From assembly GCA_910577955.1 (NCBI GenBank), contig CAJTNC010000024.1, positions 1-41,439 on the forward strand: DNA of 41,439 nucleotides, given 5' to 3'. The stretch comes from an uncultured Lachnospiraceae bacterium (GTDB lineage: Bacteria > Bacillota > Clostridia > Lachnospirales > Lachnospiraceae). The position numbers and the translations under genes are program-made. Numbering within the stretch: position 1 is the stretch's first letter; every line of letters starts with the position of its first letter. The notes under the pieces are model-generated. The model made no database searches, was not told the DNA's origin, and saw nothing but the letters and a program-made list of their open reading frames with translations. Positions 1 through 7,388 of the stretch are shown piece after piece.

Positions 1-103
1 CATTTTTATTAATTCAATTTTTTTCACAAACCTCTTGACTATTTATAGTTTGTCATCTCCTCTCTCTTCCTCAGTGAAAAACACTCCTATCTTTTCTCTC
101 CTC

Positions 104-132
104 TTGCAAAACGGCGGTAAACTATATAAAAT
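104..132 (+). promoter_or_regulatory. Candidate sigma-A promoter of the LysR gene
   Basis: TTGCAA (104-109), a 17-bp spacer, then TAAAAT (127-132), 48 bp upstream of the ATG at 180. The match is four of six at -35 and five of six at -10. The -10 box lies inside the palindrome at 119-139, which would suit autorepression. Seen by eye, with no transcript evidence. Confidence 0.45.
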
Positions 133-139
133 ATAGTTT
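119..139. promoter_or_regulatory. Perfect palindrome over the LysR promoter, probable operator
   Basis: The arms AAACTATAT (119-127) and ATATAGTTT (131-139) are perfect reverse complements around AAA. The core CTATA...TATAG resembles LysR-type operators, which are AT-rich dyads with a T-N11-A core. A half-site-like TATAGTTTG recurs near position 45. Overlap with the -10 box suggests negative autoregulation. The binding protein is inferred from position only. Confidence 0.5.
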
Positions 140-179
140 GACAGATTCTATTCTCAAGAATAATAAAAGGAGCGCCCCT

Positions 180-1067
180 ATGATTGAAACGCGTTTGCTG
201 CAGTATTTTCTTGCCGTTGCCGAAGAGCAGAGCATTACAAAGGCCGCAGAATATCTCCATATTTCCCAGCCCACGCTGTCCAAACAGATGATGGATCTGG
301 AAGAAAATTTAGGCAGGCAGCTCCTAATACGCGGCAGAAAAAAAGTTACGCTGACCGAAGACGGTATCTTTCTGCGCGGCCGCGCCAGAGAAATCATTTC
401 GCTGATGGACAAAACCGAAAGCGCCTTCCGTGAAAATGAAAAGAGCATCTCCGGCGATGTCTATATAGGCTGCGGCGAGTACCGTTCCACTTTTCCTGTC
501 ATGCAGATCATCCGTACAGTACAGGAAGAATATCCCGACATTTGTTTCCATTTCTTCAGCGGCAATGCGGACGCCATCATCGAGCGGCTGGATAAAGGTC
601 TTTTGGATATGGGACTTTTGCTGGCTCCTGAAATCAATCCACACTACCATTGCCAAAAACTTCCGTTACGCGAAGCGTGGGGTATCCTCATGCGTAAGGA
701 CTCTCCCCTTGCCGGCAAAAAAGACATTTCCCTGACGGATCTCGCCGCTCTCCCGTTGATCATGCCAAATCAGACCTCCAACAGCGGCCGCCTGACCGCA
801 TCCTTCGCAGATGCAATGATAAAACCGAATATCGTCTGCACTTACAATCTGGTCTATAACGCTGGGCTTATGGTGGAAGCCGGAATCGGTTATGCCCTGT
901 GCATTGATGAGCTGATCAACACGGCCGGCAGCCATCCGCTGACGTTTCGTCCATTGTCTCCCTCGCTTTATTCGGACGTATATCTCTTCACCAAAAAATA
1001 TCAGGTTTTTTCCAAAGCTGCAAAACTGTTCCTAAATCATCTGGAGAAAAATATGGGCAGCTTGTAA
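180..1067 (+). CDS. LysR-family transcriptional regulator
   Basis: Protein of 295 residues. Residues 1-60 form the winged helix-turn-helix, with the typical LysR run AAEYLHISQPTLSKQM followed by an LGRQLLIR wing. The rest is the periplasmic-binding-protein-like effector domain (about 90-290). Length is normal for the family. The ATG at 180 is chosen because AAAGGAG sits just upstream and the HTH then starts at the usual place; an upstream in-frame ATG at 138 has no ribosome site and lies in the operator. No target gene is evident to the right, since the neighbour is convergent, so the regulon may lie left of the window. The effector cannot be predicted. Confidence 0.93.
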   Translation: MIETRLLQYFLAVAEEQSITKAAEYLHISQPTLSKQMMDLEENLGRQLLIRGRKKVTLTEDGIFLRGRAREIISLMDKTESAFRENEKSISGDVYIGCGEYRSTFPVMQIIRTVQEEYPDICFHFFSGNADAIIERLDKGLLDMGLLLAPEINPHYHCQKLPLREAWGILMRKDSPLAGKKDISLTDLAALPLIMPNQTSNSGRLTASFADAMIKPNIVCTYNLVYNAGLMVEAGIGYALCIDELINTAGSHPLTFRPLSPSLYSDVYLFTKKYQVFSKAAKLFLNHLEKNMGSL

Positions 1068-1113
1068 GATCTTCTTCAGCATGACCGGTCTTTGTGGTCC
1101 CTGTCAAACATAT

Positions 1114-1983
1114 TTATCCCGCCCTCATGTGTGTTTCTGTCCGGAGTACGACCTCCCCGCTGCACTCCATCACAGCGTCACCGCGGATGATCTCGCCCAC
1201 ACTGTCCGCAGTGATCCTGCCGGATCTCGGATTTTTCACGGAAAGGATATGCCCCTTTATATCCGCGTCCACATCCGAATATTCAAAGGCCAGATCCGCG
1301 TCTTCCATCGTACAATTTACAAGTTTCAGATTTTTGCAGTAACACAGAGGCTGCGTACCGACAATTTTGCAATCTATCAGTGTCAGGTTCTCGGAAAACC
1401 ATCCCAGATACTCTCCCTTTACAACACTGTTTTTCACCGTAACATTCCGGCTGTGCCAAAATGCGTCCTTCGTGTCAAGCTCACAATCCTCTATTTCCAG
1501 ATTTTCCATATACTGAAAAGAATATTTCCCTTTCATTTTAACGCCTTGCAGTTTCACATCCCTGCTGTCCATAAATAAGTATTCGGACACAATATCCGTA
1601 TCGATCAGCGTAATATCTCTGGATTTCCATCCAAACTCCTGAGAGTCCACCCTGCACCGTTCCAACCGGATATCGGAGCACTCCCGCACTGCCTTTATAC
1701 CTCCCAATACGCTGTCCGTAATAGTTCCGTTTTCCGCATACCAAATCGCTGCCCTCGTTTTCTCATCCATAGCGGACTGCTCCATAACAAATCCTTTCAC
1801 ATGCCACAAAGGATAGCGCAGAGAAAACCTGCAGTTTTTGATCCTCACGTCCATAGACTCTTTCAAGACAGATTCCCCGTCGGCCGGACCTGCAAACACA
1901 CAATCCGACACGTCCCCATTCTGTAAATGGTACAATGCCCGCTCCTCATCAAAGCACTTTCCGGTAATATTTATCCTTGTCAT
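1114..1983 (-). CDS. DUF3737 family protein, right-handed beta-helix
   Basis: Protein of 289 residues made of repeated short beta-strand rungs (patterns such as ITDSVL, IRLERC, ITLIDT, LEIEDC, VTVKNS, LTLIDC, LKLVNC). This is the look of a right-handed parallel beta-helix, and the whole length fits DUF3737. No signal peptide or membrane segment is visible, so it is probably cytoplasmic. The ATG at 1983 is preceded by GGAGG at good spacing; the upstream in-frame ATG at 2022 is not. It is convergent with the LysR gene and stops 46 bp from its stop. The function is unknown: beta-helices of this sort bind or process carbohydrates in some families, but no catalytic residues can be picked out here. 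Confidence 0.85.
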   Translation of the reverse strand: MTRINITGKCFDEERALYHLQNGDVSDCVFAGPADGESVLKESMDVRIKNCRFSLRYPLWHVKGFVMEQSAMDEKTRAAIWYAENGTITDSVLGGIKAVRECSDIRLERCRVDSQEFGWKSRDITLIDTDIVSEYLFMDSRDVKLQGVKMKGKYSFQYMENLEIEDCELDTKDAFWHSRNVTVKNSVVKGEYLGWFSENLTLIDCKIVGTQPLCYCKNLKLVNCTMEDADLAFEYSDVDADIKGHILSVKNPRSGRITADSVGEIIRGDAVMECSGEVVLRTETHMRAG

Positions 1984-2132
1984 ATTTTTTAATCCTCCAT
2001 CGTACCTAAAGTTTAAACCCATTTATCTCTAATAGCAAATACCTATATTGCATGCTGCTGCATTGATTTTGGAAATGTATGCTGTGCTAGGTTCCTCATC
2101 ATTACTGCCCCACCCCCAAAAATTCCCATAAC

Positions 2133-2759
2133 ATGAAAAAAGTCTGTTTCGGGCATACTATCCCCATGAAAAAACAGACCAGTCAGCCAAACTTTAAAAC
2201 CTTATCCAAACCCCGCTTCAAATTCACGCAGGAGTTTATCTTTTTGCTGCTCTTTTATTTTTTTACGGCTTCCTTATTCGGTTTTTTGTGGGAAGTCTTG
2301 ATTTTCCTTGTAAAAGAGGGACACTTCAGAAACCGGGGCTTCCTCTACGGGCCGTGGCTTCCCGTTTACGGCAGCGGCGCTATCCTGATCTATCTCCTGC
2401 TCTGCAAACTAAAGGAACACCCTGAAAAAGCATTTTTGTATTCCCTTTTGATCGGAACTTCTCTGGAACTGCTGATCGGATGGATTCTGGACTTTTTCTG
2501 GGGGCTGCGGTACTGGGATTATACCGGTTCCCTGTTTTGTTTTCGCGGATATATTTGTCTTGCTTCCGCTCTGGGTATCGGATTCGCGGGCTGTCTTTGG
2601 ATCTGTCTGCTGTCCTCGCCTCTCCAAAAATTCTGGTTCTCCGTTCCCGAAAAAATCAGACGTTTCGGCCTGATCATCCTGTCTCTCCTGTTCCTTCTGG
2701 ATTGCGCGGTCTCCCTTATCTTTCCGAATACCGGCCGGGGCATCACTTTCTCCCGGTAA
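2133..2759 (+). CDS. PF06541 (putative ABC transporter type IV) membrane protein
   Basis: Protein of 208 residues with about five hydrophobic segments: near residues 33-55 (FIFLLLFYFFTASLFGF), 75-90, 101-120, 140-160 and 178-195. The motifs FLWE, RGFLYGPWLPVYG, LELLIGW and WDYTGSLFCFRGYICL are those of PF06541, a family of small integral membrane proteins in Firmicutes. The family's ABC-transporter name is unproven, and no ATPase lies nearby. Two starts are possible, 2133 and 2166. Neither has a clear ribosome site, and the start region carries an inverted repeat at 2142-2179. Role unknown. Confidence 0.8.
   Translation: MKKVCFGHTIPMKKQTSQPNFKTLSKPRFKFTQEFIFLLLFYFFTASLFGFLWEVLIFLVKEGHFRNRGFLYGPWLPVYGSGAILIYLLLCKLKEHPEKAFLYSLLIGTSLELLIGWILDFFWGLRYWDYTGSLFCFRGYICLASALGIGFAGCLWICLLSSPLQKFWFSVPEKIRRFGLIILSLLFLLDCAVSLIFPNTGRGITFSR
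2142..2179. repeat. Inverted repeat at the start of the PF06541 gene
   Basis: GTCTGTTT (2142-2149) and AAACAGAC (2172-2179) are perfect reverse complements separated by 22 bp. Read on the minus strand, the hairpin is followed by TTTTTT (2136-2141 as A's), which is the shape of a rho-independent terminator for leftward transcription. It also spans both candidate ATGs of the plus-strand gene, so it could instead influence translation. Confidence 0.4.
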
Positions 2760-2843
2760 CAGACCTGCGCCCCGCCGGTCTTTCCGGAATTTTTACAGAA
2801 AAAACGGCGCAACCTCTTTTGATCACGCCGCCATATTTTTTAA

Positions 2844-3155
2844 TCACTCCGTCCCATGCTGATGCAGATATTTCTCTCTTGTCGCCAGACCACCCCGGAT
2901 ATGACGCTCTGATTTATTTACATCCAACACTGACCGCACCTGCTTTGCCAATGCCGGATTGATTGCCGCAAGCCTGTCGGTTACGTCCTTATGTACCGTA
3001 CTCTTGCTTATCCCGAACTCTCTCGCCGTCTGCCTTACCGTTGCATTATTTTCCACAATATAGCCTGCCACAGCGATGACACGCTCATGAAGCAAATCAC
3101 CTGACTTGCCGTAAACTTCCGCTTTGCCGCAAGTCTTTGATTTGTTTTTCGTCAT
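2844..3155 (-). CDS. spoIIID: Sporulation transcriptional regulator SpoIIID
   Basis: SpoIIID is a mother-cell DNA-binding regulator active during endospore formation. The core from about residue 22 to the end matches it closely: ENNATVRQTAREFGISKSTV is the helix-turn-helix, followed by HKDVTDRLAAINPALA and ERHIRGGLATREKY, both hallmark stretches. At 103 residues it is a little longer than the usual 80-95. The first 20 residues are not typical, so a TTG start near 3095, just after AGGTGAT, is possible. The gene is convergent with the PF06541 gene, and its upstream region is occupied by the terminator of the DUF1846 gene. Its presence is the main evidence that the host forms spores. Confidence 0.92.
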   Translation of the reverse strand: MTKNKSKTCGKAEVYGKSGDLLHERVIAVAGYIVENNATVRQTAREFGISKSTVHKDVTDRLAAINPALAKQVRSVLDVNKSERHIRGGLATREKYLHQHGTE

Positions 3156-3157
3156 AT

Positions 3158-3210
3158 AAAAAATCCCCCCGCCATGCTTTGTTACATCTTATGCCGGGCG
3201 GGCGGGATTT
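3158..3210 (-). terminator. Rho-independent terminator downstream of the DUF1846 gene
   Basis: GC-rich arms at 3161-3173 (AAATCCCCCCGCC) and 3197-3210 (GGCGGGCGGGATTT) pair with one bulged base around a 23-base loop. On the minus strand the stem is followed by a T run (A's at 3158-3163). It ends only a few bases before the spoIIID ATG, so the spoIIID ribosome site lies in the 3' arm of this hairpin. Confidence 0.7.
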
Positions 3211-3226
3211 ATTACATTATGCAGTT

Positions 3227-4711
3227 TTATATCTTTTCTGCCAGTTTCTTCTTACTGATGACCGGTTCGCAGGTGAGATCCACCCCCAGCTGTCTGAATG
3301 TTTTCATATCAACTTCCGAAAGCATCACCGACGTATGCACCTGACAATTCTTCAGATTCGGAAGCTGCTTTAACGCCGCCCCGGCATTCGGATCCCCGAC
3401 AGCTGCAAGAGTCAGAGCAATCAACACCTCATCCGTGTGGAGTCTGGGATTCTTCCCGCCCAGATACCGTACTTTTAACTCCTGAATCGGCTCAATCGCC
3501 TCCGGACTGATCAATTTTACATTGTGATCGATCCCGGCAAGGAATTTCAGGGCATTCAACAAAAGCGCTGCGGATGCTCCCAGAAAATCTGTCGTTTTAG
3601 ATGTGATGATGTGCCCGTCCGGCAATTCTATTGCCGCCGCCGGCAGTCCCGTCTCTTCCGCCCGCTTCTTCGCCGCCACCGTGACATTTCTGTCTGCGGT
3701 CGTGATTTTTGCCTGTTTCATCAAAAGCTCTATCTTATATATTTCATTTTCCGCCGTTTCTTCCTTGACAACCTTTCCGGCCGCCGCATAGTAGCGGCGA
3801 ATGATCTCCATACAAGAGGCCTCTCTGCATGCCTCGTCGTCCGTAATGCAGTTTGCAATCATATTGACGCCCATATCCGTCGGAGACTTGTAGATACATT
3901 CCCCGTAGATTCCCTCAAAGATAGCGCTGAGCACCGGAAATATTTCTATATCCCGGTTATAATTTACGGTTGTCTCTCCATAAGCTTCCAAATGGAAAGG
4001 ATCGATCATATTGATATCATTCAAATCCGCTGTAGCCGCCTCGTATGCTAAATTCACCGGGTGTTTCAACGGCAGGTTCCAGATTGGAAACGTCTCAAAC
4101 TTCGCGTATCCGGCCTTGATCCCCCGCAGGCTGTCGTGGTAAAGCTGTGAAAGACAGGTGGCCATTTTCCCGCTGCCCGGCCCCGGCGCCGTGACCACCA
4201 CAAGCGGTCTCGTCGTCTCGATATAATCGTTATGCCCAAACCCCTCCGAACTGACGATCAACGGAATGTTCGACGGATAGCCCTCTATCATATAATGCAT
4301 GTAGACACGGATGCTCTTCTTTTCCAGCCGATGCTTAAACTGCACCGCGCCGGCCTGTCCGCTGAAGTGAGTGATTACAACGCTTCCCACCAAAAAGCCG
4401 CGTCCCTCAAACTCCGCAATCAGGCGCAATACATCCTCATCATAAGTGATTCCCAGATCGCCTCTCTTCTTATTTTTCTCAATATCCATCGCGCTGATGA
4501 CAAGCACGATCTCCGCCATATCGGAAATCTCCATCAACATTTTTAATTTTGCATCCGGCACAAATCCCGGCAATACTCTGGAGGCGTGATAATCATCGAA
4601 AAGCTTTCCGCCAAACTCCAGATAAAGCTTATCGCCAAACTGCCCTATCCTGTCCTTGATATGCTGGGATTGTATTTTTACATATTTTTCATGGTCAAAC
4701 CCTGTTCTCAT
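3227..4711 (-). CDS. DUF1846 domain-containing protein
   Basis: Protein of 494 residues, the normal DUF1846 length, recognised from the N-terminal run HIKDRIGQFGDKLYLEFGGK and the segment TAPGPGSGKMATCLSQLYHD, a glycine-rich phosphate-binding-like loop. DUF1846 proteins are widespread in Firmicutes and structurally resemble nucleotide-binding enzymes, but their reaction is not established. The ATG at 4711 gives the family N-terminus (MRTGFDHEKY) with GAGGG about seven bases upstream; the 51 extra in-frame codons beyond it look like leader sequence. It is divergent from the HAD gene across about 230 bp and has its own terminator at 3158-3210, so it is probably monocistronic. Confidence 0.9.
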   Translation of the reverse strand: MRTGFDHEKYVKIQSQHIKDRIGQFGDKLYLEFGGKLFDDYHASRVLPGFVPDAKLKMLMEISDMAEIVLVISAMDIEKNKKRGDLGITYDEDVLRLIAEFEGRGFLVGSVVITHFSGQAGAVQFKHRLEKKSIRVYMHYMIEGYPSNIPLIVSSEGFGHNDYIETTRPLVVVTAPGPGSGKMATCLSQLYHDSLRGIKAGYAKFETFPIWNLPLKHPVNLAYEAATADLNDINMIDPFHLEAYGETTVNYNRDIEIFPVLSAIFEGIYGECIYKSPTDMGVNMIANCITDDEACREASCMEIIRRYYAAAGKVVKEETAENEIYKIELLMKQAKITTADRNVTVAAKKRAEETGLPAAAIELPDGHIITSKTTDFLGASAALLLNALKFLAGIDHNVKLISPEAIEPIQELKVRYLGGKNPRLHTDEVLIALTLAAVGDPNAGAALKQLPNLKNCQVHTSVMLSEVDMKTFRQLGVDLTCEPVISKKKLAEKI

Positions 4712-4821
4712 CCTACTGCCCTCATATGTCAAAATTTTGTGCCTCTTGCCCACCCATCCATTTTCCCACAAACCCTCAAAATTTTCAACCCAAAAGACGC
4801 TTTGAATTTTTACATTTTTGC

Positions 4822-4850
4822 TTGCATTTCCCTGCATAATTTTATAAAAT
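4822..4850 (+). promoter_or_regulatory. Candidate sigma-A promoter of the HAD gene
   Basis: TTGCAT (4822-4827), a 17-bp spacer and TAAAAT (4845-4850) lie in the divergent region between the DUF1846 and HAD genes, about 90 bp before the HAD ATG. Box matches are four and five of six. Confidence 0.4.
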
Positions 4851-4939
4851 GTCCACGGTGGCAAACGAAAAGATGCTTTCCGGTATCTGATTTTTCCGTA
4901 AATACTGCCGAAAAGGCTGAAAGGGAGAAGGCAAAGAAT

Positions 4940-5797
4940 ATGATCAAACTCATCGCAAGCGATTTGGACGGTACATTAGTCTCCGGGAATATGGCAAAAC
5001 TGCCCGAGGAATTTCCCGCTCTTGTCAGAGAATTGAAAGAAAGAGGTATTCTTTTTGCTGCTGCCAGCGGCAGGCAATACCATAATCTCAGACGGCTCTT
5101 TGCGGAAGTAAAGGACGATATCGCTTACATTTGTGAAAACGGCGCGCTCACCGTATATCAGGATAAAATATTACACAAAACGGAAATCCCAACCGAGACC
5201 GCCTCCTTGATCATTCGGCGTCTCGAGGAGGAGCCTGACACAGAAGTTCTGGTCTCCGGCGCATTCTGCTCCTACATCAATCCGAAGGATCCTTATTTTG
5301 AACAATATATCAAAGATATGGGCAACGAATATAAAGTTATACCGAATCTCACCGACATCGGCGAACCGGTCATCAAGCTTGCCCTTTTTGAAAAAGCCGG
5401 AACAGAAGACCGAGAAAGACAATCCTACTGGCAGAATCAGTTTTCACGCTCTGAATCCTTTCCTTTCGATGTCAAAGTCGTGACCTCCGGCTCTTTATGG
5501 CTGGATTTCCTTTTCCCGAATTCTGACAAAGGGACCGGTATCAAGGCACTCGCTGGCCATCTCGGCCTGCGCCGCGAAGAAATCCTCTCTTTTGGCGATA
5601 ATTTCAATGATATCGAAATGTTTCAGGCCAGCGGCATCAGCGTTGCTGTGGAGAATGCCCGCCCCGGTATCGCCGAACTGTGTGATTATACGACCCCCTC
5701 GGTTGTGGAGTTTATTGAGGAGATGTTGGCGGCTTCTGCAGATAGTTCCGCGCCGCAGCTTCGTCTAACTGATACAGTTTGCATATCTGGGCAATGA
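4940..5797 (+). CDS. Cof-type HAD-IIB family phosphatase
   Basis: Protein of 285 residues. HAD motif I is DLDGTL with nucleophile Asp8 and Asp10; motif II is ASGRQ; motif IV is GDNFNDIEMF near the C-terminus, with the Cof-type C2 cap between them. Such enzymes hydrolyse sugar phosphates or other small phosphate esters in the cytoplasm; the substrate cannot be read from sequence. The ATG at 4940 follows AGGGAGAAGG and gives the standard MIKLIASDLDGT start. The family usually ends near EFIEEML; here about 20 further residues run over the opposite-strand Rpn remnant, which suggests that the original 3' end was altered. Confidence 0.9.
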   Translation: MIKLIASDLDGTLVSGNMAKLPEEFPALVRELKERGILFAAASGRQYHNLRRLFAEVKDDIAYICENGALTVYQDKILHKTEIPTETASLIIRRLEEEPDTEVLVSGAFCSYINPKDPYFEQYIKDMGNEYKVIPNLTDIGEPVIKLALFEKAGTEDRERQSYWQNQFSRSESFPFDVKVVTSGSLWLDFLFPNSDKGTGIKALAGHLGLRREEILSFGDNFNDIEMFQASGISVAVENARPGIAELCDYTTPSVVEFIEEMLAASADSSAPQLRLTDTVCISGQ

Positions 5798-6203
5798 TTT
5801 CAGACTCCGGCATTTTAAGATCACAGAAAACTTGCACCATCCCTCTGATTGCCCGCTCCTGATCTTCCTTCATCTTTATCACTTCTTTTTTCTGCGCATC
5901 TATCTGTTCTTTCTGTGCATCCAGCTCTTCTTTCTGTGCATTTATCTTCTCTTTCTGTGCGTTTAACTCTTCCTTCCGCGCGTTTAGTTCCTCTTTCTGC
6001 GCGTCCATTATCTCTTGCTGCTCGTCAATCATATACTGTACCGTATTCCTGTCAAGTTCATACAATTCTTTCGAGAACATATCCATCACCTTCTCCGCAT
6101 TCAAGCATATTTCATAGCCCTCCCTGTAGATCTCACAAAACTCCGGATAGACTTCTATCAATAATATAATTGTCTCCGGATTCTCGCAGGAAAGCAACGT
6201 CAA
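5712..6203 (-). pseudogene. C-terminal remnant of an Rpn-family (PD-(D/E)XK) nuclease/transposase-like gene
   Basis: The 163-codon open frame begins in the middle of the family. It has the Rpn C-terminal half (PETIILLIEVYPEF, then a helical run), a charged heptad coiled coil and a C-terminal block (MVQVFCDLKMPESEIIAQIC). The N-terminal nuclease domain with its catalytic ENQ-type motif, seen in the related gene at 40883, is missing, and the sequence upstream belongs to another pseudogene. Rpn proteins are linked to RecA-independent recombination. The stop lies inside the 3' end of the convergent HAD gene, an 86-bp overlap. It is probably inactive, though translation of the fragment cannot be excluded. 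Confidence 0.75.
5880..6009 (-). repeat. 21-bp in-frame tandem repeat encoding a heptad coiled coil
   Basis: About six diverged copies of a 21-bp unit encode seven-residue repeats of the form (D/N)AQKEE(L/I): DAQKEEL, NARKEEL, NAQKEKI, NAQKEEL, DAQKEQI, DAQKKEV. The regular heptad predicts a charged alpha-helical coiled coil. Units differ by point changes, so the expansion is not recent, but the copy number could still vary by slippage. Confidence 0.8.
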
Positions 6204-6223
6204 CCATGCATCTCTTTTATTCG

Positions 6224-6620
6224 TTATACCTCTATTTTGCTGACTTTTCCGGAAGATGTCAAGTGGTATAAACAGATACTGTAAAGGCCTTTTTTATCTC
6301 TTTTTTGTAAAATTTCCAAAGGAACAACCAGAAAAATTTCTACATACTTTTCAATGGGCTTACGGTTCCATCGTCTTACTTCCTCAAACATCGCCACCGT
6401 GCAGATAATTACTGTAATACCCTGATCTACCGGCATTTTACAGATAGCACAGTATTTTTTTGCACTTATCATCCTTTCCTTCTCAGAGTATCCGCTTCCC
6501 ACTAAATCTTTCAGCACATCACCGTCCATATCCTCCTTCAGATCATCCGGGACATCTGACGGGAATCCCCTTAAAATCAGTTCCCCGTTTTTAAGTCTAT
6601 AATACTCCCAATACTTCCAT
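6224..6620 (-). pseudogene. Chimeric pseudogene: Rossmann-module fragment joined to an APS-kinase-like fragment
   Basis: Two broken pieces are fused. The 5' part (6523-6591) is about 90% identical at DNA level to 13338-13405 in the LicD gene, but a one-base insertion puts most of it out of frame. Past the shared DMD codons the frame becomes a kinase fragment of the APS-kinase type: DGDVLKDLVGSGYSEKERM, then DQGITVIICTVAMFEEVR and ending RDKKGLYS. The P-loop is missing, so it cannot be an active kinase. The two parts meet at the shared GATGGAC-type sequence, which suggests recombination by microhomology. It directly follows the nucleotidyltransferase stop and marks the decayed left end of the island. 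Confidence 0.7.
6523..6591. repeat. Direct repeat, copy A (matches 13338-13405)
   Basis: About 69 bp with roughly six differences, including one indel, from copy B in the LicD gene 6.8 kb away. Both copies have the same orientation. In copy B this stretch encodes part of the C-terminal Rossmann-like module (around CPDNLKEDMD); in copy A the indel breaks the frame. Confidence 0.8.
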
Positions 6621-7377
6621 CTTCCACCCATCCGCATGCCTTTTCATAATCCGCATTTGTATCAAACTCTATCCATCCATTATGAAACCGCTCTGCTCTC
6701 ACACTTTTTCCCGATTCAATGATTGCCTGCAGCAAATCCGTCATGTATGCTTTCCTGATCGGCTTGCCCGATTGTTTCCAAGGTCTATTCTCATAATTTA
6801 AGTACGCCTCTTTCAAAATCTCCTGTATATGCCTTAAGCCTTTCTTTGAAAACTTTAACAGTCCCACATACCGTGCATCAATATTTTCAATCTCCGGATT
6901 CTCCAAGCCGAGTTCAATGATATTGTCTTCACTGTCAATCGACAAACTTTCCGTGTCAAAGTCCACTTTTCCGTAACGCTTTTCCCAATACCCTTTCCAG
7001 TCGTCGTCAACCGCAACCGCATAATCAGCCGCTGAACCAATCATTCCCCTCAACATATTCTCCTCAAACAAAATATCCGAATAACTTACGATCATATCAT
7101 CCGTAAATTCTTCTTGTGCTGTGATGAGAGATTCCACCATATTCGTGTTTGCATAATCTTCATTTGTATAATATGAAACTCCGTCATAATCAATCTTCTC
7201 CGCCGCAAAACCGCGCACGATGATAATTTCATGAATACCGCATTGCCTATACAGTTCAATCTGTCTCTCAATGATTGTTTTTCCCATAAAGGAAAGCATT
7301 CCTTTAGGCAGATTTTCTGTATATTTTTTCAATCTTGTCCCCTGTCCTGCTGCCAAAATAATAGCTTTCACCGGCAT
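6577..7377 (-). CDS. Nucleotidyltransferase, candidate CTP:phosphoglutamine cytidylyltransferase
   Basis: Protein of 266 residues with the sugar-nucleotidyltransferase signature AAGQGTRLKKYTENLPKGML at 9-28 (Lys25 contacting the phosphates) and the metal-site loop VSYSDILF around Asp101. The family includes LicC (choline-phosphate cytidylyltransferase) and C. jejuni Cj1416, which makes CDP-L-glutamine from phosphoglutamine. Features such as YANTNMVES, YVGLLKFS and YMTDLLQAII are shared by this subgroup. The neighbours (glutamine-kinase-like, amidotransferase-like and APS-kinase-like genes) favour the Cj1416 role over LicC, although LicD nearby keeps the choline option open. The start could be 7377, 7386 or GTG 7395; 7377 gives the family N-terminus. 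It directly follows the 7389-8357 gene. Confidence 0.8.
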   Translation of the reverse strand: MPVKAIILAAGQGTRLKKYTENLPKGMLSFMGKTIIERQIELYRQCGIHEIIIVRGFAAEKIDYDGVSYYTNEDYANTNMVESLITAQEEFTDDMIVSYSDILFEENMLRGMIGSAADYAVAVDDDWKGYWEKRYGKVDFDTESLSIDSEDNIIELGLENPEIENIDARYVGLLKFSKKGLRHIQEILKEAYLNYENRPWKQSGKPIRKAYMTDLLQAIIESGKSVRAERFHNGWIEFDTNADYEKACGWVEDGSIGSIIDLKTGN

Positions 7378-7388
7378 ACCCTCCATTC

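Noticed and set aside
1081..1578. Plus-strand open frame of 165 codons
   Set aside because: Antisense to the DUF3737 beta-helix gene, which has a ribosome site and a family match.
2480..2962. Plus-strand open frame of 160 codons
   Set aside because: Shifted frame of the PF06541 gene running into the spoIIID antisense; no support of its own.
5880..6009. CRISPR-like array
   Set aside because: The 21-bp periodic units are contiguous, have no spacers, and encode heptads of a coiled coil.
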